The position numbers and the translations under genes were made by a program. Shown one piece after another: positions 27,473-35,656 of a DNA stretch of 64,000 bases. The stretch covers positions 124,001-188,000 of the forward strand of contig NZ_JBITTU010000003.1 of the NCBI RefSeq assembly GCF_044542075.1, in the 5' to 3' direction. The notes beneath the pieces are model-generated. The model saw only the letters and a program-made list of their open reading frames with translations. It was not told the DNA's origin and ran no database searches. Numbering within the stretch: position 1 is the stretch's first letter; each line of letters opens with the position of its first letter. The stretch comes from Leeuwenhoekiella sp044542075. Its GTDB lineage: Bacteria; Bacteroidota; Bacteroidia; Flavobacteriales; Flavobacteriaceae.

Positions 27473-27848
27473 ATTTCTTAAACCTGTTGCATATATTTAC
27501 ACGCTATTTATAGCAGTAATTTGTTTAATGCCTATGCCGCATGTTTCTAATACACCAAAAGATAGTGACAAACTCATTCATCTTTTGGGGTATTTTATTT
27601 TTACGATTATTTGGTTTTTATACTTCTTTTTAGGAGCAAAAACTAAAAATTTTAAGCAATCATTAATTAAATGCGTGGGTTTATCCCTTGTTTATGGTAT
27701 GCTTATTGAGATAGTTCAGGGAGTAGCAACAGTCTCGAGATCAGCAGATTTTAAAGATTTAATAGCGAATTCAATTGGTATTTTAACAGGAGTGATTCTG
27801 ATATTTGCAATGAAATCGCAGTTTTTACAATTAAAATCAAAATTTTAA
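27465..27848 (+). CDS. VanZ-like family membrane protein
   Basis: Small inner-membrane protein (127 aa) with about four hydrophobic helices. The pattern DKLIHLLGYFIFTIIW, then GMLIEIVQG, then SADFKDLIANSIGILTG matches the VanZ-like family (conserved D/H near helix 2, E in helix 3, D-N in helix 4). Molecular function of these stand-alone VanZ proteins is not known; a direct resistance role should not be assumed. The GTG start at 27465 overlaps the gcvH stop by 8 nt, indicating coupling. Confidence 0.85.
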   Translation: MRKFLKPVAYIYTLFIAVICLMPMPHVSNTPKDSDKLIHLLGYFIFTIIWFLYFFLGAKTKNFKQSLIKCVGLSLVYGMLIEIVQGVATVSRSADFKDLIANSIGILTGVILIFAMKSQFLQLKSKF

Positions 27849-27903
27849 TTTCGAGTTGAAGCTATTTTTATTTAAATTAGCAATCCTTAATAACTAAAGA
27901 TTC

Positions 27904-28632
27904 ATGGAACCTAAGAAAAATCCCAAAGCAGATCTAAGTAAAAGAAGTGTACTCTTCTTTCAGTTAGGTCTTATTTTGATACTCGGGCTGAGTTATGTGG
28001 CCATTGAGTGGAAATCGTATGAGAAAGAGGCCATAGACATCGGTCAATTAAACATGGACGATGTTCTAGAAGAAGATGTGCCGATTACTGAATTGAACAC
28101 ACCTCCACCTCCACCACCACCTCCGCCACCACCACCAGCACCGGAAATTATCGAGGTTGTTGAGGATGATAAGGAAATTGAAGAGACTGTAATCGAATCT
28201 ACTGAAACAAATCAGGAAGAGAAGATTGTAAAAGTTGAAGAGGTTTCTTTTGCAGAAGAAGAAGTAATCGAAGATGTACCATTTGCTGTTATCGAGAACG
28301 TGCCAGTTTACCCTGGTTGCGAAGATGAGAAAGGTAACGATGCAAAGAAAAAATGTATGTCTGAAAAGATTAGCCAGTTTGTAAACAGAAAATTCAATAC
28401 TGAACTTGGTAGTGAATTAGGATTGTCTGGTGTTAATCGTATTTATGTACGTTTTAAAATTGATCAAAAAGGAAATATAGTTGATATAGGTTCTCGAGGT
28501 CCTCACCCAAGATTAGAATCTGAGGCAGAGCGTGTAATTAAATTATTGCCGCAAATGACTCCAGGTAAACAACGAGGTAAGGCTGTAGGGGTACTTTATT
28601 CACTCCCTATAGTGTTCCAGGTTCAGGATTAA
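27904..28632 (+). CDS. TonB-family energy transducer
   Basis: TonB-type protein (242 aa): a short cytoplasmic start, one membrane helix (about residues 18-36), a proline-rich spacer with twelve consecutive Pro (about 62-79), an acidic linker, and a C-terminal TonB domain (about 130-242) with VYPGC, INRIYVRFKI-like strands and LPQMTPGKQRGKAVGV. It would couple the proton-motive force (with ExbB/D) to outer-membrane receptors. It ends in its own strong terminator. Two Cys in the domain (YPGC and KKCM) are shared with the next gene and may pair. Confidence 0.9.
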   Translation: MEPKKNPKADLSKRSVLFFQLGLILILGLSYVAIEWKSYEKEAIDIGQLNMDDVLEEDVPITELNTPPPPPPPPPPPPAPEIIEVVEDDKEIEETVIESTETNQEEKIVKVEEVSFAEEEVIEDVPFAVIENVPVYPGCEDEKGNDAKKKCMSEKISQFVNRKFNTELGSELGLSGVNRIYVRFKIDQKGNIVDIGSRGPHPRLESEAERVIKLLPQMTPGKQRGKAVGVLYSLPIVFQVQD

Positions 28633-28650
28633 TCTGAATCTTATAGAATC

Positions 28651-28688
28651 AAAAATCCCGTCCGCGTAAGCGAGACGGGATTTTTTTT
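28651..28688 (+). terminator. Intrinsic terminator after the first TonB-family gene
   Basis: The arms TCCCGTC (28656-28662) and GACGGGA (28674-28680), an extra inner CGC/GCG pairing, an upstream A-run and eight T downstream make a canonical strong terminator. Confidence 0.9.
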
Positions 28689-28705
28689 GTGGCAAGCTTA
28701 TTGTT

Positions 28706-28738
28706 AAAGTTTTAAGATATAGTAATCTTTAAAACTTT
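28706..28738 (+). other. Imperfect hairpin directly upstream of the second TonB-family start
   Basis: AAAGTTTTAAGAT pairs with ATCTTTAAAACTTT (one bulged base), with a six-base loop, ending 4 nt before the ATG at 28743. It would cover the ribosome-loading region. It could affect translation or be chance in AT-rich DNA. Confidence 0.35.
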
Positions 28739-28742
28739 TATC

Positions 28743-29519
28743 ATGAAAGAATCACAAAAACGCGAAGTTTACACTCGGCAAAGTGGAAATCACGCAACAA
28801 GCAAGCACGATGTAAATCTACGAAAAAACAGTGTTGTCTATTTTCAGATTGGGCTTATCGTTACCTTAATTCTGGCTATTTTAGTTCTTGAAATTAGGTC
28901 ACCTGCTGTAAGCTACTCAAAAGAACCTCTTAAGGAGCTAGCTACAGTTTCAATAGAAGACTGGAATGAGTCTTTTATAAAAGAATCTCAGCAGAAGCCT
29001 TTGCCGAAATTACCTGAAGTATCTAAACTTTTACCGCCAGAAGTAGTTGATGATAATACCACAGAAGTGCTTTTGATAGCTGATCTTAAAACTGTAGATC
29101 CCTCAAAGGAGTCTATAAACCCTAATGATTTACGACCAGAGATTGAAAATGAAATAGAAACATTTAATGTGATGGGGGTAGAAGTGGTTCCCATTTATCC
29201 CGGTTGTGAAGGGCTTGATTCTAATGCAGCGCGTAAAGCTTGTCTGCAGGAAAAATTAAATTCTTTTATAGGCAAGAACTTTGACACTTCATTGGGAGAG
29301 CAATATGGCCTTACCGGAATGAATAAAGTAGATGTACAATTTACTATTGACGAATTTGGTAATATTGTAAATCTGCAAACTCGCGCCCCGCATGAAGCTC
29401 TAGAAGTCGAAGCTAAACGCGTTATGAAAAAATTACCCAAAATGAAACCGGGAACACAACAGGGAAAAAAGGTACGGGTTATTTATTATCAACCCATAAA
29501 ATTTAAAGTGCAGAATTAA
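28743..29519 (+). CDS. TonB-family protein without a proline-rich spacer
   Basis: Paralogue (258 aa) of the preceding gene: one membrane helix (about residues 36-54), a periplasmic linker, and a C-terminal TonB-like domain (about 140-258) with VPIYPGCEGL, KACLQEKL, VDVQFTIDEFGN and LPKMKPGTQQGKKVRV, which aligns by eye with the domain of the neighbour almost end to end. The long Pro run is missing; only scattered Pro are present, so its reach across the periplasm may be shorter. It is bounded by terminators on both sides, suggesting independent expression. Confidence 0.87.
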   Translation: MKESQKREVYTRQSGNHATSKHDVNLRKNSVVYFQIGLIVTLILAILVLEIRSPAVSYSKEPLKELATVSIEDWNESFIKESQQKPLPKLPEVSKLLPPEVVDDNTTEVLLIADLKTVDPSKESINPNDLRPEIENEIETFNVMGVEVVPIYPGCEGLDSNAARKACLQEKLNSFIGKNFDTSLGEQYGLTGMNKVDVQFTIDEFGNIVNLQTRAPHEALEVEAKRVMKKLPKMKPGTQQGKKVRVIYYQPIKFKVQN

Positions 29520-29543
29520 TTGAGAAAAATACTTATTTATTTG

Positions 29544-29577
29544 AAAGCCTGTGCTAAAATGTGCAGGCTTTTTTTGT
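29544..29577 (+). terminator. Intrinsic terminator after the second TonB-family gene
   Basis: The arms AAAGCCTG (29544-29551) and CAGGCTTT (29564-29571) are followed by a T-run to 29575. It lies 25 nt past the stop codon. Confidence 0.88.
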
Positions 29578-29665
29578 TTATGAATTATTGCGTTTTGCAG
29601 ATTACGTATTATCTTAAAGATTTCTAAAAAATACTATCTTTCGCTATCCTAAATTTTTTCAACCT

Positions 29666-31789
29666 ATGCTATCTAAATTTTTAGCATTTTGCTTTTTATT
29701 TTTCAGTATTAATTTTTCTTATTCACAGTTAGTTAAAGGAGACTTTGAGAAATACCCTGTTTTTAAGGAATGTGATTCATTTTCGGTAGTAGACTTAAAG
29801 AGCTGTTTTAATGAAACGTTAATCGCTAAAGTAAGTTCAGAATTTAATATGCCCGAACGTGTTTTAGATGAAAATTATGCTGGAGAACTTATAGTACTCT
29901 TTGAAGTGACAAAAGAAGGTAAGTTTGAACTTTTGAATGTAACGGCTGTTTATACAGAGTTAAAGGAAGAACTTGAGCGTGTTTTTCTAACGTTGCCAGA
30001 GGTTAAACCTGCAACTTATAATGGCAGGCCTACCTATATGCAGTTTAGTATGCCTATACCTATTCCATTTAGTAAAAATCAGAATGCAAAACCATTTGAT
30101 AAAGCTTCTTTAATTAAATCAAGACCGGTTAGGCAACTTTCTTTTGAAGATCAAGGCACCTCAGAATACGATACTATCAAAACATATTCTTTTGAAAACC
30201 GAGAGTATGATTCACAGCTTTATATTCCCTTTTCTCATCAAACCTATAGCAGGTTTGATCAAGAGATGAATCGTGTGGGTACAAATAGCCATACGGCAAG
30301 TAAGCCATTTACATATGCTAGTGTAAATACGTATTATGATTTTAAGGAAAAGCAAGAAAATTTATATAAAGAAAAAAGTTCATGGTTCGGTAGGAAATTA
30401 TGGAATGAACATATGGTGACCCTTCAGGGGGAAGGTTACTGGTTTACTTTAGATCCTGCAGCAGATTTGCAATTAGGTTTTGAAACTGCAGATTCAGAGA
30501 ATCAAAGCTATACGTATAATAATACACGCGCTTTAGTTTTTCAGGGAGGTTTGGGAAGTAAACTCAACTTTTATACGGTGTTTTATGAGAGTCAAGGTAG
30601 CTTTGCTGGCTATTATAATCGCTTTGCAAGATCGTTAAGGCCAGATGGGGGTAATCCCGCGATTGTTCCTGGTAGAGGTGTAGCTGCAGACTTTGGGACA
30701 GATGATTTTGATTATCCGGTAGCAGAAGCTTATTTGTCTTATTCGCCAAATAAGTATTTTAATTTTCAATTTGGTCACGGTAAAAATTTTATAGGTGATG
30801 GTTACCGTTCGCTTTTACAGAGTGATAATGCGAGTCCATATCCATTTTTTAAGCTAAATACTACATTTTGGAAATTTAAATATTCAAACACCTGGATGTC
30901 TTTACGTGATGTGCGACCAGAAGTTGTTGCTGATGGATCATTTAAGACCAAATTTATGGCAAATCACTATTTAAGTTTTAATGCTACAAAACGTTTGAAT
31001 ATTGGGTTATTTGAAAACGTAATTTGGACCAATGATAACGACAGGGGTTTTGATCTTAACTATTTAAATCCGGTTATTTTTTATAGGGCAATTGAGTTTT
31101 CAACTGGTTCTAGAGGGGGAAATGCTTTAATAGGATTGAGTGCAAAATATAAATTTAGTGATAACTTTAACGCTTATGCGCAGGTTGTTATTGATGAATT
31201 TTCAACATCAGCGGTTTTTAATAACACAAAAAGTTTTAAGAATAAACAAGGTGTTCAGATAGGCTTTAAATATTATGATGCTTTTAAAATAGATAATCTT
31301 CAGCTTCAGTTTGAGTTTAATCAGGTGCGTCCTTATGTATATTCAAATAATGAAATTGTGCTCAATTATGGGCATAACAATCAATCTATGGCGCACTTAT
31401 GGGGTGCAAACTTTAGAGAACTTATAGGTATCGCACGCTATGAGAATGATAGATGGTATGGTACTGCAAAACTCATTTACGGCGAGCGAGGCTTTGAAGT
31501 GGGTGATATTAATGCCACCTATTATGGTGGTAGTATTTATGGTAATGATGAGAATGTTCCTAGTGAGTTGGGTATTGAGATAGGTCAGGGTAATAAAGCA
31601 CAAACGCTTCTTGCAAATGTTGAGTTAGGTTATTTAATTAACCCATCTACAAATTTAAAAATTTACACAAATGTTCTGTTTAGAGATCACAAAATAGATC
31701 AGACTGACCCTGTAAATTTTACAGAAAAAACACTTTGGGTTAATTTTGGAATTCGAACAGATTTATTTAATTGGTACTTTGATTATTAG
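29666..31789 (+). CDS. remB: Gliding motility protein RemB-like, outer-membrane associated
   Basis: Protein of 707 aa with a signal peptide (hydrophobic core then SYSQ at about residue 20). Residues about 28-135 look like a diverged TonB-C-type domain (YPVFKECDSF, GELIVLFEVTKEGKFEL, LPEVKPATYNGRPTYMQ). The remainder (about 200-707) is rich in alternating aromatic and polar residues, as in a beta-barrel, and ends in the strand WVNFGIRTDLFNWYFDY with terminal aromatic. The position after sprA and TonB genes fits remB of Flavobacterium johnsoniae, which affects gliding. Identification rests on context plus general character, so the symbol is probable rather than certain. Confidence 0.75.
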   Translation: MLSKFLAFCFLFFSINFSYSQLVKGDFEKYPVFKECDSFSVVDLKSCFNETLIAKVSSEFNMPERVLDENYAGELIVLFEVTKEGKFELLNVTAVYTELKEELERVFLTLPEVKPATYNGRPTYMQFSMPIPIPFSKNQNAKPFDKASLIKSRPVRQLSFEDQGTSEYDTIKTYSFENREYDSQLYIPFSHQTYSRFDQEMNRVGTNSHTASKPFTYASVNTYYDFKEKQENLYKEKSSWFGRKLWNEHMVTLQGEGYWFTLDPAADLQLGFETADSENQSYTYNNTRALVFQGGLGSKLNFYTVFYESQGSFAGYYNRFARSLRPDGGNPAIVPGRGVAADFGTDDFDYPVAEAYLSYSPNKYFNFQFGHGKNFIGDGYRSLLQSDNASPYPFFKLNTTFWKFKYSNTWMSLRDVRPEVVADGSFKTKFMANHYLSFNATKRLNIGLFENVIWTNDNDRGFDLNYLNPVIFYRAIEFSTGSRGGNALIGLSAKYKFSDNFNAYAQVVIDEFSTSAVFNNTKSFKNKQGVQIGFKYYDAFKIDNLQLQFEFNQVRPYVYSNNEIVLNYGHNNQSMAHLWGANFRELIGIARYENDRWYGTAKLIYGERGFEVGDINATYYGGSIYGNDENVPSELGIEIGQGNKAQTLLANVELGYLINPSTNLKIYTNVLFRDHKIDQTDPVNFTEKTLWVNFGIRTDLFNWYFDY

Positions 31790-31793
31790 AAAT

Positions 31794-32195
31794 ATGAAAG
31801 CACATTTTATTTTAGGATTAACATTACTATTACTTATGTCAAATTCATGTAAAGAAGAAGTTTTAAAAGGGGCGGAGTTTGATTCTAACTTTGCTCACGT
31901 GGTTTATTTCTGGCTTAAAAACCCTGAAAATGTAGAAGATCGAAAAGCATTTGAAATATCATTAAAAAAATTCTTAGCTACAAGTGAATACGCAAAGACA
32001 AAATTTATAGGAGTTCCTGCTAAAACTCCCCGTGATGTGGTTGATAACAGCTGGACCTATTCAATAATTCTAACGTTTCCGTCTAAAGAGGTTCAAAATA
32101 ACTACCAGAATGAACCCGTGCATCTCAAGTTTATTGAAGAATCTTCTAGTCTTTGGGAGCGTGTACAGGTTTATGATTCTGTAGAATTGGAGTAG
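31794..32195 (+). CDS. Dabb-domain (stress-responsive A/B barrel) lipoprotein
   Basis: Small protein of 133 aa. The start is ATG 31794, 4 nt after the remB stop, giving MKAHFILG, a hydrophobic core and MSNSC, a likely lipoprotein signal; the longer open frame from 31746 overlaps remB and lacks a sensible signal. The body (FAHVVYFWLKNPENVEDRKAF onward in two parts, ending EPVHLKFIEESSSLWERV) is a Dabb ferredoxin-like barrel, a fold seen in stress proteins and some small-molecule enzymes. Substrate unknown. It is probably cotranscribed with remB. Confidence 0.85.
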   Translation: MKAHFILGLTLLLLMSNSCKEEVLKGAEFDSNFAHVVYFWLKNPENVEDRKAFEISLKKFLATSEYAKTKFIGVPAKTPRDVVDNSWTYSIILTFPSKEVQNNYQNEPVHLKFIEESSSLWERVQVYDSVELE

Positions 32196-32581
32196 TTCAA
32201 TTTTAGTCGTCAAAGTGTCATAAAAGGTGTTGCGAATACGTAATCCTGTAATTGAAGTGTCATTAATGAAAATAATTTTGACTTAATTAATGGTTCTTTT
32301 ATTCCCTGTGAGAATTGGGCAATTGCATCTGCTATCATAAAAAATATCCGTGATCTGAAGAAATACTGATATTTCTACCAACTCCAATTAACATATAAAC
32401 TGAACTCAAAAGCAGATTTAGCTTAAGTTCTACTTTAGAATAATCATTCTGTGTTTTTAAGTTGCTGATAGTTAGTGGTAGAACGATTTGTGCTAATAGA
32501 TGTTATTTGATATTTGATTTCAGTATTTGTCTATTACTTAAATACCCATAAATCTATAGTGCGTATTAACCTTTGAATAGG
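32196..32581. other. Intergenic region of about 390 nt before cyoE
   Basis: No confident gene. A 42-codon open frame on the - strand (32210-32338, listed separately) is the only protein-like stretch. The remainder is AT-rich with frequent stops in all frames. The cyoE promoter begins at its right end. Confidence 0.6.
32210..32338 (-). other. Short unrecognised open frame, possibly a remnant or small protein
   Basis: ATG to TGA on the - strand encodes 42 residues (begins MIADAIAQFSQGIK, ends YVFATPFMTL). The same frame is open upstream for about ten more codons. Composition looks protein-like, but there is no recognisable family and no clear promoter, so it may be the tail of a decayed gene or chance. 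Confidence 0.2.
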
Positions 32582-32612
32582 TTGTATAGAAGGCGGGCGT
32601 GCAGTATCTTTG
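32582..32612 (+). promoter_or_regulatory. Promoter of the cyoE-cox assembly operon
   Basis: TTG at 32582-32584, a 20-nt spacer, and TATCTTTG at 32605-32612 match both Bacteroidota promoter elements. Transcription should start near 32617-32620, which rules out the TTG at 32610 as the start codon of cyoE. Confidence 0.75.
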
Positions 32613-32630
32613 CACGACTTTTTAAAGCCC

Positions 32631-33539
32631 TTGAATAACACGCATTTGAGCCTCGCAAAAACCCATACTGCACCTGTATCTATCTGGATAGATTTTAAAG
32701 AAATCACTAAGATGCGTCTGGCTATTAGTGTGGTTTTCTCTAGTATGGCTGGTTATCTGTTAGGGGCCTTTACCTTAGATTGGTTAACTATAGTTCTTCT
32801 TGCAATTGGAGGGTATTTAATGGTAGGTGCTTCAAATGCTTATAATCAAATTATAGAGCGTGATCTCGATGCCTTGATGGATCGTACAAAAAACAGACCT
32901 ATTCCTGCGGGAAGAATGACTGTACGTACTGCTTTAATTATAGCAACTACATTTACCATTTTAGGATTACTTACTTTATATATTATAAATCCTATTACAG
33001 CGGTTTTTGGCGGAGTGTCAATTTTTCTATATGTATGTGTCTATACGCCTTTAAAGACTAAAACTCCTTTGTCTGTTTTTGTAGGTGCTTTTCCCGGTGC
33101 AATTCCATTTATGATGGGCTGGGTTGCTGCTACAGGTAATTTTGGCATAGAGGCAGGTACCTTGTTTATGGTTCAGTTTTTTTGGCAATTTCCTCATTTC
33201 TGGGCTATAGGTTGGTTTCTATATGACGATTATAAAAAAGGAGGATTTTTTATGCTTCCAACAGGTGAGCGTGATCGCGGCACAGCAGTACAGGTGATTT
33301 TATACACAATATGGACAGTTCTAGTTTCTTTGATTCCTGTTTTTGGAGTTACAGGGAGATTGTATTTAACGCCGGTTTCTGCGGTTCTAGTAGGAATTTG
33401 CGGTTTAGGCTTGTTGTATTATGCAATACGGCTATACAGGTTTAAAAATAATGTTACTGCAAAGCGTTTGATGCTTTCTAGTGTAAGCTATATAACGTTG
33501 ATACAGATTATATATGTTGCTGATAAATTTTTGAGATAA
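32631..33539 (+). CDS. cyoE: Protoheme IX farnesyltransferase (heme O synthase)
   Basis: UbiA-family membrane prenyltransferase (302 aa) that makes heme O, precursor of heme A for the aa3 oxidase. Motifs are NQIIERDLDALMDRTKNRP (prenyl-diphosphate Mg site) and YDDYKKGGFFMLP (second Asp site). About nine helices. The longest open frame begins at TTG 32610, but that codon lies inside the -7 promoter box; TTG 32631, giving MNNTHLSLAK, is preferred and resembles the N-terminus usual in relatives. The stop overlaps the next start by one base. It starts the operon for oxidase subunits III and IV and assembly factors. Confidence 0.93.
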   Translation: MNNTHLSLAKTHTAPVSIWIDFKEITKMRLAISVVFSSMAGYLLGAFTLDWLTIVLLAIGGYLMVGASNAYNQIIERDLDALMDRTKNRPIPAGRMTVRTALIIATTFTILGLLTLYIINPITAVFGGVSIFLYVCVYTPLKTKTPLSVFVGAFPGAIPFMMGWVAATGNFGIEAGTLFMVQFFWQFPHFWAIGWFLYDDYKKGGFFMLPTGERDRGTAVQVILYTIWTVLVSLIPVFGVTGRLYLTPVSAVLVGICGLGLLYYAIRLYRFKNNVTAKRLMLSSVSYITLIQIIYVADKFLR

Positions 33540-34132
33540 TGGAATATACATCACAATCAGAAGCGGTTAAATTAAAGAGGTCAAAAAAAATGATGCTGTG
33601 GTTTGGTATCATTAGCCTTTCAATGATGTTTGCAGGTCTTACTAGTGCTTACATCGTAAGTAGTGAGCGCAGAGACTGGCTTTCTAATTTTGAATTACCA
33701 CAAGCATTTTATTTAAGTACGGGTATTATTATACTAAGTAGCCTATCTATGTTTGTTGCAAAATGGGCGATATTTCAAAATAAAAAACAACTGGGTACTT
33801 TGTCTTTGTTAGCGACACTAGGTCTTGGTATTGCCTTTGTGGTGCTTCAGTTTAAAGGTTTTGATGAGATAATCGCAAGCGGATATTTTTTTACCGGTAG
33901 TGAAAGTACAGTTACAACTTCATTTATATATGCATTTGTAATTACACACATAGTTCACGTAGTGGCCGGTATAGCAGTTTTATTAGTAGTAGTTATTCAG
34001 CAATTACGAGGCAAATATTCTAAGGAGCAATCACTTGGCTTTGAGCTGGGTGCCACTTTCTGGCACTTTGTAGATGTACTTTGGGTTTACTTGTTTCTGT
34101 TCTTTTTGTTTGCAGACGATCTTATAAAATAA
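33539..34132 (+). CDS. Heme-copper oxidase subunit III, short form
   Basis: Five-helix subunit III protein of 197 aa. It begins MEYTSQSEAVKLKRSKKMMLWFG and ends with a helix carrying GATFWHFVDVLWVYLFLFFLF, the subunit III signature. The ATG overlaps the cyoE stop by one base (TAATG), so translation is coupled. A second, longer subunit III follows 131 nt downstream. Subunit III stabilises the oxygen-reducing core and proton uptake. Which of the two pairs with the coxA product in this window cannot be told from sequence. Confidence 0.92.
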   Translation: MEYTSQSEAVKLKRSKKMMLWFGIISLSMMFAGLTSAYIVSSERRDWLSNFELPQAFYLSTGIIILSSLSMFVAKWAIFQNKKQLGTLSLLATLGLGIAFVVLQFKGFDEIIASGYFFTGSESTVTTSFIYAFVITHIVHVVAGIAVLLVVVIQQLRGKYSKEQSLGFELGATFWHFVDVLWVYLFLFFLFADDLIK

Positions 34133-34206
34133 AAGAGTTCTTTTAAAATGCTAAGAATTCTTTAAAAAATCGTTTTTTTGAATGGTTATAAATACCGATT
34201 ATTGCT

Positions 34207-34237
34207 TTGAAAAGCATTTTTAAAATACCTATTTTTG
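34207..34237 (+). promoter_or_regulatory. Promoter inside the cox operon, before the long subunit III gene
   Basis: TTG at 34207-34209, a 20-nt spacer and TATTTTTG at 34230-34237 match both Bacteroidota promoter elements and sit 26 nt before the ATG at 34264. A small stem-loop (TGCTTT then AAAGCA) overlaps the -33 side. Confidence 0.65.
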
Positions 34238-34263
34238 CAACGCTTATAAATTGATATTAAAAT

Positions 34264-35244
34264 ATGGACGCTACTGCTGTTAGAACAGGCACAGAAGGCA
34301 AAACTTGGGGAGGTGATACTAACCCTCTTAAAGCTAGTTACGGAAAAATGATGATGTGGTTTTTCATCCTTTCTGATGCACTTACTTTCTCCGCATTCCT
34401 TGCCGCTTACGGATTTTCGAGATTTAAATACATGGACGAATGGCCTATAGCCGACGAAGTGTTTACTCACTTTCCATTTTTACATGGTGTTGATGCACCT
34501 ATGTATTACGTGGCGTTAATGACGTTTATTCTTATTTTCTCATCAGTTACTATGGTTCTTGCCGTTGATGCTGGTCATCACATGAAGAAGAATAGTGTAA
34601 TATGGTATATGTTTTTTACCATAATTGGAGGTGTGATCTTCGTAGGCTCTCAAGCCTGGGAGTGGGCAAACTTTATTTCTGGTGAGTACGGTGCTGTAGA
34701 AACAAAAGCAGGTCGTATTTTACAATTTGTTAACGCTGAAGGGGAGCAGGTGGCATTAGAGTCATTTGCGGCAGACATACCTACAGATCGTGCTATGCTA
34801 ACTAAAAGTGATGCATTGTGGTATGAGTCTGAAGGAACTATGGCAGAATATGACTTAGCAGAGATTGTTGAAGGTTTTAAAGCCAATCCAGATTTGCTAA
34901 TACGTACTGAAATTCTTACCGAATCTAACGAAAAGACTATCTTATCTAGAGAAGAATCTTTAGAGCGTTTAGAGCGTGATGCGATAGGAGTTGTTCAAGG
35001 TGCTAATTTGTATCATAATGAATACGGGCCTCCGCTTTTTGCAGACTTCTTTTTCTTTATTACAGGGTTTCACGGTTTTCATGTACTCTCTGGGGTTATT
35101 ATAAACATCATTATCTTCATAAATGTTATTTTAGGCACTTACGAGCGTAGAGGTAGTTATGAGATGGTTGAGAAAGTGGGTCTTTACTGGCACTTTGTTG
35201 ATTTAGTATGGGTATTTGTATTTACCTTTTTCTATCTGGTTTAA
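34264..35244 (+). CDS. coxC: Cytochrome c oxidase subunit III, long form with periplasmic insertion
   Basis: Subunit III protein of 326 aa. Helices flank a hydrophilic insertion of about 110 residues (about 140-250) between the motif SQAWEWANFISGEYG and the motif ITGFHGFHVLSGVI, which is continuous in most bacterial subunit III proteins. The end WHFVDLVWVFVFTFFYLV is the canonical last helix. It has its own promoter match upstream and is followed by subunit IV after 45 nt. The insertion is seen in other Bacteroidota by memory, but its role is unknown. Confidence 0.92.
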   Translation: MDATAVRTGTEGKTWGGDTNPLKASYGKMMMWFFILSDALTFSAFLAAYGFSRFKYMDEWPIADEVFTHFPFLHGVDAPMYYVALMTFILIFSSVTMVLAVDAGHHMKKNSVIWYMFFTIIGGVIFVGSQAWEWANFISGEYGAVETKAGRILQFVNAEGEQVALESFAADIPTDRAMLTKSDALWYESEGTMAEYDLAEIVEGFKANPDLLIRTEILTESNEKTILSREESLERLERDAIGVVQGANLYHNEYGPPLFADFFFFITGFHGFHVLSGVIINIIIFINVILGTYERRGSYEMVEKVGLYWHFVDLVWVFVFTFFYLV

Positions 35245-35289
35245 TCATAAAAAGCGTTTCGCTTCCGCGGAATAAATAAAATATATATA

Positions 35290-35649
35290 ATGGCACACGA
35301 TACAGGACATAATGAATCAGCTACCAAAAGAATTTGGTCAGTTTTTGGGATTTTATCTGTTGTAACAATTGCAGAAGTAATTTTAGGTATTATACGACCA
35401 GAATTCTTAATAGAAACAATGTTTCTAAGAATGCGTTTATTGAACTGGATATTTATAATATTAACACTATATAAAGCCTATTTAATCACTTGGGCGTTTA
35501 TGCACATGGAGCATGAAGCTAAAGGTTTGAGAAGAGCTGTAGTTTGGACGGGTATTTTTCTTGTTTGTTATCTAGTTTTTATTTTACTTACCGAAGGTGA
35601 TTATATCTACGGCGTGTATAATAGCGAATATCAAAGTTGGGATTTCTAA
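35290..35649 (+). CDS. Cytochrome c oxidase subunit IV-type protein
   Basis: Small membrane protein (119 aa) with three hydrophobic helices (about residues 16-37, 48-72 and 84-106), resembling the prokaryotic subunit IV (CoxIV/CyoD-like) family. LLNWIFIILTLYKAYLITWAFMHMEHE is typical, with the conserved FMHMEHE at the end of helix 2. It has no cofactor and helps assemble or stabilise the oxidase. It follows the long subunit III gene and is followed by a large palindromic terminator. Confidence 0.92.
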   Translation: MAHDTGHNESATKRIWSVFGILSVVTIAEVILGIIRPEFLIETMFLRMRLLNWIFIILTLYKAYLITWAFMHMEHEAKGLRRAVVWTGIFLVCYLVFILLTEGDYIYGVYNSEYQSWDF

Positions 35650-35656
35650 GAATTTC

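Noticed and set aside
27465..27848. VanZ-like gene as a glycopeptide resistance determinant
   Set aside because: Only the loose VanZ-like family is supported and no van cluster is present.
28100..28140. CCACCT-type triplet repeat as a microsatellite or phase-variable tract
   Set aside because: It is a mixed-codon Pro run in the TonB spacer, normal for the family, with no sign of a frame switch.
34186..34470. 94-residue - strand frame over the cox subunit III start
   Set aside because: It runs antisense through the subunit III gene and its promoter and has no domain.
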